The notes: a model not told the origin generated them from the letters alone. A stretch of DNA of 6,067 bases from Parvularculaceae bacterium UBA4496 (GCA_002388885.1 DGNI01000171.1:1-6067), one strand, 5' to 3'. Shown: positions 1 to 6,067, numbered from the stretch's first letter. Translations and numbers: made by a program.

Positions 1-107
1 TCATGGTCGGCACCTACGAGATGGAATACGAGAACGGCGACCGTTTCGACGTGCGCATCCCCATGTTCTCGCTCGACAGCCCCCATGCCCTCGGCATCGT
101 GCACTAG
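1..107 (+). CDS. apaG: ApaG family protein (DUF525), C-terminal fragment
   Basis: Only the last 34 complete codons are present, read from position 3 and ending at the TAG at 105-107; the start lies upstream of the window. The residues include GTYEME, then FDVRIPMFSLDSPHA and a short tail ending in VH. The GxYxM strand followed by an FxLDxPHA motif near the C-terminus is characteristic of ApaG, a small (about 125-130 aa) single-domain protein with a fibronectin-III/immunoglobulin-like fold. ApaG was named for its link to the E. coli apaH/ksgA operon and is associated with Co/Mg resistance; its molecular function is not settled. Codon use is strongly GC-biased (31 of 34 third positions are G or C by hand count). 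This matches the first half of the next gene, not the rest of the window. The family call is from motif memory; the fragment is too short for more. Confidence 0.82.
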   Translation, partial: MVGTYEMEYENGDRFDVRIPMFSLDSPHALGIVH

Positions 108-154
108 CGACGTGGTCGCCGGACGCGTGCTAGGCTCCGCCCGACAATAACCCT

Positions 155-169
155 GGGAACGACGCCGTG
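155..169 (+). promoter_or_regulatory. Ribosome binding site and GTG start of folE
   Basis: A GGGA at 155-158 stands 8 bases before the GTG at 167-169. No in-frame ATG sits between it and the conserved domain, and the residues from the GTG onward give a normal short, acidic, poorly conserved FolE N-terminus. GTG is therefore the best start. The ribosome binding site is only a partial match to the consensus. Confidence 0.5.
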
Positions 170-781
170 ACGGCACCCCCCGAACCGACCGAAGTGACGA
201 CCGCCGACAGCGCCCGGCCGACCCGCGAAGAAGCGGAGGCGGCGGTGCGCGTGCTCCTCAGATGGGCCGGCGACGACCCCGACCGCGAAGGCCTGCTGGA
301 TACCCCCGCGCGCGTGGTGCGCGCCTATGGGGAATTCTTCTCGGGCTATGGCGTCGACCCGGAGGAATTCCTGCAGCGCACCTTCACGGAGACCGAGGGC
401 TATGACGAGGTCGTGGTGCTGCGCGACATCCGCTTCGAGTCCCACTGCGAGCACCACCTGGCGCCGATCATCGGCAAGGCGCATGTGGCGTATCTGCCGA
501 CAAACAAGGTTGTCGGCATCTCAAAACTTGCGCGCGTCGTACAGGCTTATGCAAAGCGTCTGCAGGTGCAGGAACGTCTGACGGCGGAAGTCGCAGACTG
601 CATCCAGAAAGTGCTGGAACCTCAAGGGGTCGCGGTTGTTATCGAAGCAACCCATGCCTGCATGACCTGCCGCGGCGTTGAAACGCCCGGCGTTATCATG
701 ACAACCAGCCGAATGATGGGTGTCTTCCGGGATGACGACAAGGCTCGCTCGGAAGTCATCAAACTCATCAGCCTTTCATAA
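167..781 (+). CDS. folE: GTP cyclohydrolase I (FolE, type IA)
   Basis: Hydrolyses GTP to 7,8-dihydroneopterin triphosphate plus formate, the entry step to folate and other pteridines, in the cytoplasm as a toroidal decamer. The 204-aa product is of usual bacterial length. The first ~20 residues are variable, and the fold begins near [24 protein letters not shown] (39-50) is the conserved substrate-side helix. [10 protein letters not shown] carries zinc ligands Cys94 and His97; HACMTCRG supplies Cys165 as the third ligand and His163 as the catalytic histidine, aligned with E. coli Cys110, His113, Cys181 and His179. [15 protein letters not shown] and QVQERLT are hallmark motifs. Because all three zinc ligands are present, this is the zinc-dependent type IA enzyme, likely active. 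It lies 59 bases after apaG and 21 before the hydratase. Oddity: GC is about 68-75% up to position ~480 and about 55-58% after, with no break in the protein. Confidence 0.97.
   Translation: MTAPPEPTEVTTADSARPTREEAEAAVRVLLRWAGDDPDREGLLDTPARVVRAYGEFFSGYGVDPEEFLQRTFTETEGYDEVVVLRDIRFESHCEHHLAPIIGKAHVAYLPTNKVVGISKLARVVQAYAKRLQVQERLTAEVADCIQKVLEPQGVAVVIEATHACMTCRGVETPGVIMTTSRMMGVFRDDDKARSEVIKLISLS
475..500. other. Abrupt base-composition boundary inside folE
   Basis: Third-position GC in folE, counted by hand, is about 92 of 105 codons before this point and about 62 of 99 after it. Overall GC drops from roughly 68% in the 60 bases before 480 to about 55% in the 60 after. The apaG tail resembles the left side and the hydratase the right side. 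The boundary falls in the most conserved stretch of the gene ([20 protein letters not shown]), where recombination or assembly joining between two homologues is easiest. The true junction could lie anywhere in about 430-520. Confidence 0.6.
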
Positions 782-802
782 ATACAACCAGCGGAGAGCC
801 TC

Positions 803-1579
803 ATGGCTTACGAATGCATCCTCACTGAAGCGGACGGTAATGTTGGCGTCGTCACACTGAACCGGCCGGATGCCCTTAACGCTTTTAACAAGCAGCTCAT
901 GGACGAAGTGACCGAGGCCGTCCGTGCATTTGAAGCGGATGATGCGATTGGCTGTATCGTCGTCACGGGTTCCGAAAAGGCCTTCGCCGCTGGCGCCGAC
1001 ATCAAGGAAATTTCTTCGAAAAGCTATGTCGACGCCATGAACGAGCAACTGGTGACAGCGAACTGGGAAGAGGTCACGCGCGCGCGCAAACCTGTTATCG
1101 CCGCTGTAAACGGTTATGCGCTTGGCGGCGGCTGCGAACTGGCCCTGATGTGCGATTTCATCATCGCGGGCGATAATGCAAAATTCGGCCAGCCGGAGAT
1201 TTCGATCGGCGCCATACCGGGTGCCGGGGGGACGCAGCGTCTGGCGCGGTTTATTGGCAAATCGAAAGCAATGGAAATGTGTCTTACGGGCCGGATGATG
1301 GATGCCGAAGAAGCCGAACGCTGCGGTCTCGTCAGCCGGATCGTGCCCAAGGGCGAGCTCCGGGACGAGGCGATTCGAGTCGCGAAGCAGATCGCTGGCT
1401 TTTCCCGCCCCATCGCCATGCTGACGAAAGAAGCTGTCAACCGCGCCTATGAAACGACGTTGTCAGAGGGCGTGCGGTTTGAACGGCGTCTTTTTCACTC
1501 CGTTTTCGCTTTGGAAGATCAAAAAGAAGGCATGGCCGCCTTTAGTGAAAAACGAAAACCTGTATTCAAGAACCGGTAG
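803..1579 (+). CDS. Enoyl-CoA hydratase, crotonase superfamily (ECHS1-like)
   Basis: Adds water across the 2-trans double bond of enoyl-CoA to give 3-hydroxyacyl-CoA, in beta-oxidation or a related acyl-CoA pathway; soluble, normally a hexamer. The 258-aa length is typical of single-domain crotonases. FAAGADIKE (61-69) gives the first oxyanion-hole strand. GYALGGGCELALMCD (104-118) supplies oxyanion Gly109 and catalytic Glu112. FGQPEISIGAIPGAGGTQRL (128-147) holds the second catalytic acid, Glu132. Both glutamates, equivalent to rat Glu144 and Glu164, are present, so it should be a true hydratase and not an isomerase or dehalogenase relative. The tail KEGMAAFSEKRKPVFKNR matches the short-chain hydratase pattern. 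The ATG at 803 has GGAGAG at 793-798. It starts 21 bases after folE, so co-transcription is likely, though the two share no pathway. Substrate (fatty acid, phenylacetate, butyrate) cannot be told, so no gene symbol is given. Confidence 0.95.
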   Translation: MAYECILTEADGNVGVVTLNRPDALNAFNKQLMDEVTEAVRAFEADDAIGCIVVTGSEKAFAAGADIKEISSKSYVDAMNEQLVTANWEEVTRARKPVIAAVNGYALGGGCELALMCDFIIAGDNAKFGQPEISIGAIPGAGGTQRLARFIGKSKAMEMCLTGRMMDAEEAERCGLVSRIVPKGELRDEAIRVAKQIAGFSRPIAMLTKEAVNRAYETTLSEGVRFERRLFHSVFALEDQKEGMAAFSEKRKPVFKNR

Positions 1580-1613
1580 GCTGGTCCCTTGTTGCTAACA
1601 AAATAGGCGGTGC

Positions 1614-3515
1614 ATGGAAAATCTCGTTCTCGCCATTGCCATTATCGGCGTTTTGGGGATTGGCGCCCAATGGCTCGCCTGGCGGCTGAATTTTCCTGCG
1701 ATTGTATTGATGGCAATTGCCGGCGTCCTTGCCGGCCCGGTTCTCGGAATATTCGATTTGTTCGTCCCGCCGGATACAGCGCCCGGCGCGCCGCCCATGG
1801 AAGCGCTCTTCGGTGACTTTTACCGCCCCATTATCGCCGTCGCTGTCGCAGTCATCCTTTTCGAAGGCGGACTGCAGCTTAATTTTTCTGAATTGCGCGG
1901 GCTTACGCGCGGCGTGCGCAGGATGGTGTTTCCAGGCGTTCCGATTGCCTGGTTTCTGGGCGCCGCTGCAACCTATCTGATCGCCGGGCTGTCCTGGCAG
2001 GTCTCGCTTCTGTTCGGCGGGATTATGGTGGTGACGGGACCGACCGTGATCATCCCGCTGCTGCGGCAATCGAAACTCAATCCGCGACCTGCGACGCTGC
2101 TCAAATGGGAAGGCATCGTCAACGATCCCATCGGGGCGCTGCTTGCTGTTGTCGTCTACGAATTTCTGGTTATCGGCGAACATGGCGCCACTTCGGGCGA
2201 AATTGTAAGTTCGTTGTTGCTCGCCGCTTTGTTATCCGCTGGGCTTGGCTATGCGTTCGGCACGTTCGTGGCGACATCGTTCCGCCGGGGCTGGGCGCCG
2301 GAATATCTAAAACCGCCGATACTGCTCGCGCTTGTTCTCGTTTGTTTCGAGCTGGCGAATTTGCTGCAGCATGAAGCAGGGCTGTTGTCTGTAACGGCGA
2401 TGGGCATAACGCTCGCCAATTCGAAGATCGCCAGCATCAATGAGCTTCGCCTGTTTAAGGAAAACATCACCGTAGTTCTGGTGTCTGGCGTTTTCGTGAT
2501 CTTGACAGCGAACCTAACGGTTCAGTCGATCGGCGCCCTCGACTGGTCGATTTTCTGGTTCCTGGCAACGATGCTGTTCGTAGTACGGCCGCTGACGGTT
2601 TTCATTTCTACGATCGGCTCCGGTCTGCCGTGGAAAGAGCGATTGCTGGTTGGATGGATCGCCCCGCGCGGGATCGTTGCTGTCGCCGTGTCGAGCTTTT
2701 TCGGCGCATCTCTGATGGCGGAGGGATATATTGATGGTGGCAAACTGATCCCTCTGGCGTTCGGGATGGTGTTTGCAACGGTCGTATTGCACGGCTTTAC
2801 GATTGCGCCGCTCGCGAAGGCCTTGGGCCTGGCCTCAAAGGAACGCCCGGGCGTTCTGATTGTCGGCGCATCGCCGTTTTCTGCAGCGCTTTCTGGCAAG
2901 CTGAAGGAGATGGAAATACCGGTCATGGTCGCCGATACAAGCTGGCGGCGGTTAAAACCGGTGCGGCTTGCTAATGTCGAAACTTATTACGGTGAAATCC
3001 TTTCGGAAGTGACGGAGCATCACGTTGATCTTAATCGCTTCGGATATCTGCTCGCTCTTGGCGGGAATGAATCGCACAATGCGCTTGTGGCGACCGATCT
3101 TGCCCCGGAACTGGGGCGCGCCGCGATCTATCAAGTGAACGCCCGCGGCAAGGATGAAGAAGACCGTAAGGCGCTGTCCTACACGCTGCAGGGCAGGACC
3201 TTTCTGCATTCAGGCGCTGCGCTCGATGAATTATTGCGCCGTCATTATGTCGGCTGGATCTTCCAGCGCACGAAATTATCTGAGGAATATCCACCTGAGC
3301 AATATAAAAAAGATCTTGGGGCCGATTTCGAGATCGTCCTTTTGATCCGGAAAGGCGTAATCACTTTCGCCTCGCGCGAGGTCCCGATAAAACCGGAAAT
3401 CGGCGATACGATACTCGCCTATATTCCGAAGCCGGCAGACAAGAAGCCCGAAAAACAGCTTAAGGAAAACAAGGCTGACAAGCCGGAACAGAAAAGCGAC
3501 AAGGCTATTTCTTAA
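1614..3515 (+). CDS. Cation:proton antiporter, CPA1 family, with C-terminal RCK/TrkA-like region
   Basis: An inner-membrane antiporter exchanging Na+ or K+ for H+, for pH and ion homeostasis. Of 633 residues, about 1-405 form the membrane domain of roughly 12-13 hydrophobic segments. TGPTVIIPLLR (141-151) is the TM4 unwound-helix motif, and VNDPIGA (169-175) has the Asn170-Asp171 pair of electroneutral CPA1 exchangers. GWIAPRGIVAVAVS (347-360) carries the conserved Arg352. Residues ~412-508 form a Rossmann-like RCK_N region (GVLIVGAS, VMVADTSW with acidic Asp441 after strand 2, LLALGGNESHNALVA). About 570-605 resembles TrkA-C, ending GDTILAYIP. The last ~28 residues are Lys/Glu-rich and probably disordered. 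The nucleotide-binding glycine motif is weak, so ligand gating is uncertain. The ATG at 1614 follows AGGCGG (1605-1610) with a short 3-base spacer, 34 bases after the hydratase. Ion specificity is not predictable; the family call is firm. Confidence 0.93.
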   Translation: MENLVLAIAIIGVLGIGAQWLAWRLNFPAIVLMAIAGVLAGPVLGIFDLFVPPDTAPGAPPMEALFGDFYRPIIAVAVAVILFEGGLQLNFSELRGLTRGVRRMVFPGVPIAWFLGAAATYLIAGLSWQVSLLFGGIMVVTGPTVIIPLLRQSKLNPRPATLLKWEGIVNDPIGALLAVVVYEFLVIGEHGATSGEIVSSLLLAALLSAGLGYAFGTFVATSFRRGWAPEYLKPPILLALVLVCFELANLLQHEAGLLSVTAMGITLANSKIASINELRLFKENITVVLVSGVFVILTANLTVQSIGALDWSIFWFLATMLFVVRPLTVFISTIGSGLPWKERLLVGWIAPRGIVAVAVSSFFGASLMAEGYIDGGKLIPLAFGMVFATVVLHGFTIAPLAKALGLASKERPGVLIVGASPFSAALSGKLKEMEIPVMVADTSWRRLKPVRLANVETYYGEILSEVTEHHVDLNRFGYLLALGGNESHNALVATDLAPELGRAAIYQVNARGKDEEDRKALSYTLQGRTFLHSGAALDELLRRHYVGWIFQRTKLSEEYPPEQYKKDLGADFEIVLLIRKGVITFASREVPIKPEIGDTILAYIPKPADKKPEKQLKENKADKPEQKSDKAIS

Positions 3516-3600
3516 CGGCAGGTAAACGAAACTCGTCCTCGCTTACTTAACCCAATACTTAACGGCGCATTAGCGCTTGTGTCCTAGGTTTTCCGGCACT
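3516..3600 (+). promoter_or_regulatory. Intergenic region with TTAAC repeats, possible CtrA-like site and promoter
   Basis: This 85-base gap is the widest in the window and probably holds the promoter of the kinase/HerA pair. TTAAC occurs at 3547-3551 and 3559-3563 as direct repeats 12 bases apart, with a third copy at 3512-3516 over the antiporter stop codon. The alphaproteobacterial cell-cycle regulator CtrA recognises TTAA-N7-TTAA; here the gap between TTAA units is 8, one base too long, so the match is imperfect. No convincing -35/-10 pair or Rho-independent terminator was found. Confidence 0.25.
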
Positions 3601-3762
3601 ATGCGCGCGTTAAAACCATTCAAGGCCGCGCAAGGCTCCCGCCTTGCTGACTACTCCTCCCGTATGGGGGATGCGCTGGCGCGCCGCCGCGCGGAGCTGG
3701 AGGCGCGCGCAGCGCGCATCGAAGCGGAACTGGCGATCAAATCGCGGTCCGAATTTCTCGCC

Positions 3763-3777
3763 AATTATGAACCATGA
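3763..3777 (+). other. +1 frameshift site in the kinase H-box
   Basis: In the upstream frame the codons read AAT TAT GAA CCA TGA (Asn-Tyr-Glu-Pro-stop). With one T removed they read AAT ATG AAC CAT GAG (Asn-Met-Asn-His-Glu), the standard H-box. The run is only two Ts, not a long homopolymer and not a recognised slippery site. The ATG at 3767 lies 8 bases before the upstream stop, so re-initiation there is formally possible, but no Shine-Dalgarno sequence precedes it. Confidence 0.82.
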
Positions 3778-4485
3778 GCTGCGCACGCCGCTGAACGCCA
3801 TTATCGGGTTCGCGACCATGCTGCGCGACAGCGAGGAATATGAGATTAGCGCTGAACAGTCCCGCACCTATGCCGAGTACATCCTCCAATCCGCGGATTT
3901 ACTGCTTGGGCATATCAATACGCTGCTGGAGGTGGCTGCGCTTGAAAGCGGAAGCGTTGAACTGAGCGATGAAGAGATAGATTTTAACTCTCTGGTCTCC
4001 GACGCAATGGATCGCGTTCGCGTTCGGGCCGATGCAGCAGACGTGACGCTCGAATGCATTGAGGAAGAGCAAAACGTTATTGGGTGGGGAGATGCGGAGA
4101 GGCTTGGTCAGGCCGTCGATCATATCCTGCAAACCGCGATCAAATTGAGCCCCGAAGGCGGACGCGTACTTCTTCGTGCAGCCATGACGGACAAGGGCTG
4201 GGCGGAAATCGCCGTGCGCGATGAAGGCGAGGGGATGACGAACGAAGAGCTGTTCGACGCTCTCGATGCTTTCAAGGAAACCTTGCGCGGGCTTGACCGG
4301 TCATGGGTCGGGCCCGGCGTCGGTTATGCAATCGCGAAAACATTCGTGGAGATGCAGGGCGGGCGTTTCAGTATTGAAAGCCGGGTTGGCGAGGGAACGC
4401 TTGTGCAGATTGCGCTGCCGGCTCCGAATGCTGGAATGGCGCCGTTAGAAGAAGAATTTGAAGACGCACAACAGCAGCGTGTTGT

Positions 4486-4499
4486 GGAGAAAAAACATG
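4486..4499 (+). promoter_or_regulatory. Ribosome binding site of the HerA-like gene, inside the kinase gene
   Basis: GGAGA at 4486-4490 stands 6 bases before the ATG at 4497, a strong match at ideal spacing. It lies inside the last codons of the kinase frame, which ends at 4510. The ATPase therefore has its own initiation signal and may also be translationally coupled to the upstream gene. This site fixes the start. Confidence 0.75.
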
Positions 4500-6067
4500 A
4501 CGCCGCATAATCCAAAATCAAAAAAGACGCCGTTTTCCCGCAAAGGCGCCGCCGCGCCGACTGCTGAGGCGTTTGATATGGCCTTTCAGGAAAAGCCCCG
4601 CGTGGGGACGGTTGTTTCCGTAACCGGATCGCATGCGCTGGTGATGCTCGACGAGGACAAGCCCGGCGCCGAGCGCGCCTCACGTCCTCAGCTTGGCGCC
4701 ATCATGAGCGTCGATGCCGGATCGTCGATTGTGTTGGGACTTGTGTCGGCCATGAGCAACCCTGCGCCGAGCCTTGACGCTTCGGTTGCCGACATGCGGA
4801 TTATCGAAATCGAGCTGATCGGTGAATTTTCGAAGCCTACCATTAACGCGCCGGCGCGCTTTCGGCGCGGCGTGTCGTCCTATCCGACGCTTGGCGACAA
4901 TGTCCATGTGGCGACGCGCGATGAACTGACGGCGCTTTTCTCTGTCAACGGCGCGGCCAGCGTGCGCGTCGGAGTCGTTAAGCAGGACGCGCAAATTCCG
5001 GCGACCGTCAATGTCGATGAAATCTTTTCCCGCCATTGCGCTGTTCTGGGCACGACCGGCGCCGGCAAGTCTTGCGCCATTGCGTTACTGTTGCGCGCAG
5101 TCCTGCAGCGTTTTCCGCACGCGCATATAGTCATACTCGATCCGCATAATGAATATGCGAAGAGTTTCGATAACCGGACAGTCGTGTTTGACCCGCAAAG
5201 CTTTAATTTGCCCTACTGGATATTGACGTTCGACGAATTGGTCGAGGTACTTTATCCAGGCCGCTCACGCGATTCCGAAGAGATCGAAATTCTCGCCGAC
5301 TTGCTGCCAGCGGCAAAAAAAATGAACCTGTCCAATTCAGGGCGGGGCGGGCGGTTGCGCACCGACACGACGGCGATCACAGTCGATACGCCGACGCCGT
5401 ATCGGATTTCAGAATTGCTGGGGTTGATCGACAAGGCGCTTGGCGGCTTGGATGGCGCGAGAAACGGTGCGCCCTACAAGCGGTTGCGCAGCCGGATTTA
5501 CACCATCAGTCAGGATGCGCGTTACGCTTTCATGTTTGGCGGACTAACGGTGCAGGACACGCTGAAAAGCCTGCTGAGCGAACTGTTCCGCATTCCCGTT
5601 GACGGCCAGCCGGTCAGCGTTATTGAGCTTGGGGGCCTGCCGGGGGACGTGGTGCAGGTCGTTGTTTCGGTTGTTTCGCGTTTGGCGTTCGAGTTTGGCT
5701 TATGGAGCAAGGGTGCGGCGCCGATCGCGCTCGTCTGCGAAGACGCGCATCGCTACGCGCCCGCCGATCCGAAAGAGGGGTTCGCGCCGACACGTAAGTC
5801 GCTCATTCGTATCGCCAAGGAAGGGCGTAAAACGGGCGTTTCTCTCTGGGTCGCTTCACAGCGGCCGACGGAGCTCGACCCGACCATCCTTTCCCAGTGC
5901 AACACCATCTTCGCCATGCGGCTGGCCAATCAGGCCGATCAGGAAGCGTTGCGGGCTGCGGTGCCGGATGCTTCAACCAGTCTTTTAAGCTGCCTGCCGT
6001 CGCTGGGCCTCGGTGAGGCGATTGCTGTCGGCGAGGGCGTGCCCATGCCGACCCGGATTCGTTTCGA
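4497..6067 (+). CDS. HerA-like ATPase (HAS-barrel plus FtsK/HerA-type P-loop domain), 3' end missing
   Basis: An open frame of 523 codons runs off the right edge. The basic, low-complexity first ~30 residues precede a HAS-barrel domain (about 35-165: PRVGTVVSVTGSHALVML, then YPTLGDNVHVAT), the N-terminal beta-barrel of HerA and related ring ATPases. Walker A is GTTGAGKS (185-192, Lys191), followed by IVILDPHNEY, typical of HerA/VirB4-like enzymes. Walker B is IALVCEDAHRYAP with Glu415-Asp416. SQRPTELDPTILSQCNT (454-470) is the sensor region diagnostic of HerA relatives. HerA proteins form hexamers that translocate on double-stranded DNA. In archaea they work with the NurA nuclease in end resection; in bacteria they also pair with SIR2 or nuclease effectors in phage defence. 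No nuclease is visible here, though one could lie beyond the edge. Only the C-terminal end appears missing, given usual family lengths of about 500-600 aa. The role in this organism is unknown; the fold call is firm. Confidence 0.92.
   Translation, partial: MTPHNPKSKKTPFSRKGAAAPTAEAFDMAFQEKPRVGTVVSVTGSHALVMLDEDKPGAERASRPQLGAIMSVDAGSSIVLGLVSAMSNPAPSLDASVADMRIIEIELIGEFSKPTINAPARFRRGVSSYPTLGDNVHVATRDELTALFSVNGAASVRVGVVKQDAQIPATVNVDEIFSRHCAVLGTTGAGKSCAIALLLRAVLQRFPHAHIVILDPHNEYAKSFDNRTVVFDPQSFNLPYWILTFDELVEVLYPGRSRDSEEIEILADLLPAAKKMNLSNSGRGGRLRTDTTAITVDTPTPYRISELLGLIDKALGGLDGARNGAPYKRLRSRIYTISQDARYAFMFGGLTVQDTLKSLLSELFRIPVDGQPVSVIELGGLPGDVVQVVVSVVSRLAFEFGLWSKGAAPIALVCEDAHRYAPADPKEGFAPTRKSLIRIAKEGRKTGVSLWVASQRPTELDPTILSQCNTIFAMRLANQADQEALRAAVPDASTSLLSCLPSLGLGEAIAVGEGVPMPTRIRF

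Larger units (their letters stand above)
3601..4510 (+). pseudogene. Small soluble histidine-kinase-like protein, frameshifted at the H-box
   Basis: Two frames join into one kinase. The first runs from ATG 3601 and gives a coiled-coil-like Arg/Ala/Glu helix (RRRAELEARAARIEAELA) ending SEFLAN at 3765, then hits TGA at 3775-3777. The second continues from 3767 with MNHELRTPLNAIIGF. Dropping one T at 3765/3766 restores FLANMNHELRTPLN and a 302-aa protein. There is no membrane segment or PAS domain, so it would be cytosolic. On the rebuilt numbering, the phospho-acceptor is His58, the HisKA helices span ~50-115, and the HATPase domain ~150-280. The G1 box is DEGEGM (Asp207) and the G2 box GPGVG (237-241). 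The N-box reads HILQTAIKLS, with His174 and Thr178 where Asn is usual, so ATP binding may be impaired. No receiver or partner regulator is in view. It overlaps the downstream ATPase by 14 bases. The break may be genuine or a sequencing error. ATG 3601 is preferred over TTG 3577; neither has a good ribosome binding site. Confidence 0.8.

Noticed and set aside
108..166. Possible promoter before folE (TAGGCT at 131-136 as a -10-like element)
   Set aside because: No -35-like hexamer at suitable spacing could be found, and folE may be transcribed from upstream of apaG.
104..484. Long open frame on the minus strand opposite folE (126 codons)
   Set aside because: It lies wholly opposite the GC-rich half of folE, where stop codons are rare by composition; it has no recognisable motif and ends at the composition boundary.
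1589..1601. Inverted repeat TTGTT-GCT-AACAA between the hydratase and the antiporter, considered as a terminator
   Set aside because: A 5-bp AT-rich stem without a following T run is too weak; more likely chance.
1566..2183. 205-codon minus-strand frame opposite the antiporter start
   Set aside because: The product is rich in Asp, Asn, Arg and Gln with no domain, as expected from antisense of hydrophobic-segment codons; the + strand gene there is unambiguous.
3565..3576. GCGC-ATTA-GCGC hairpin ahead of the kinase gene
   Set aside because: Only a 4-bp stem, no T tract, and self-palindromic halves are common at this GC content.
3644..3766. Upstream extension of the second kinase frame to ATG 3644 as a real N-terminus
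   Set aside because: It reads as out-of-frame sequence (Arg/Trp-rich) over a stretch whose other frame gives a clean coiled coil running into the H-box. It exists only because of the frameshift.
4680..5036. Minus-strand frame opposite the HAS-barrel region of the ATPase
   Set aside because: Arg/His-rich with no motif, fully inside a well-supported + strand gene.
5599..5988. + strand frame of 129 codons inside the ATPase
   Set aside because: Arg/Ser-rich out-of-frame reading across the Walker B region; the conserved motifs are in the other frame.

Overview
The window holds six genes, all on the + strand and tightly packed. It looks like a chromosomal segment of an alphaproteobacterium. That inference rests on the ApaG tail ending in an FSLDSPHA-type motif, an H-box of the FLANMNHELRTPLNAIIGF type, moderate-to-high GC and TTAAC motifs in the main intergenic gap. 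Genus cannot be fixed from sequence alone. No RNA gene, mobile element, CRISPR array or attachment site was seen.

Layout. Positions 1-107 are the 3' end of apaG. Positions 167-781 are folE (GTP cyclohydrolase I, GTG start). After 21 bases comes a short-chain enoyl-CoA hydratase (803-1579), then a CPA1-type cation:proton antiporter with a cytoplasmic RCK-like tail (1614-3515). An 85-base gap follows and carries TTAAC repeats. Next is a small soluble histidine-kinase-like gene broken by a +1 frameshift exactly at its H-box (3601-4510). Overlapping its end by 14 bases is a HerA-like hexameric ATPase (4497 to beyond the window edge).

The first three complete genes are housekeeping or metabolic and do not form one obvious pathway: pteridine/folate synthesis, beta-oxidation-type hydration, and ion/pH homeostasis. 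Their spacing (21 and 34 bases) suggests co-transcription. The kinase-like gene and the HerA-like ATPase form a second, translationally overlapping unit. This is the part most likely to be a functional pair that is not well described: a signalling protein with a degenerate ATP-binding N-box beside a DNA-translocase-type ATPase.

Two anomalies matter for anyone using the sequence. First, base composition changes abruptly inside folE near position 480. By hand count, third-position GC is about 88% before and about 63% after, and the apaG tail matches the first part while the later genes I read (the enoyl-CoA hydratase closely, the others by impression) match the second. This points to a recombination junction or a chimeric assembly at a highly conserved stretch of folE. 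Second, one extra T at 3765/3766 breaks the kinase frame. It may be a real mutation or a sequencing error.
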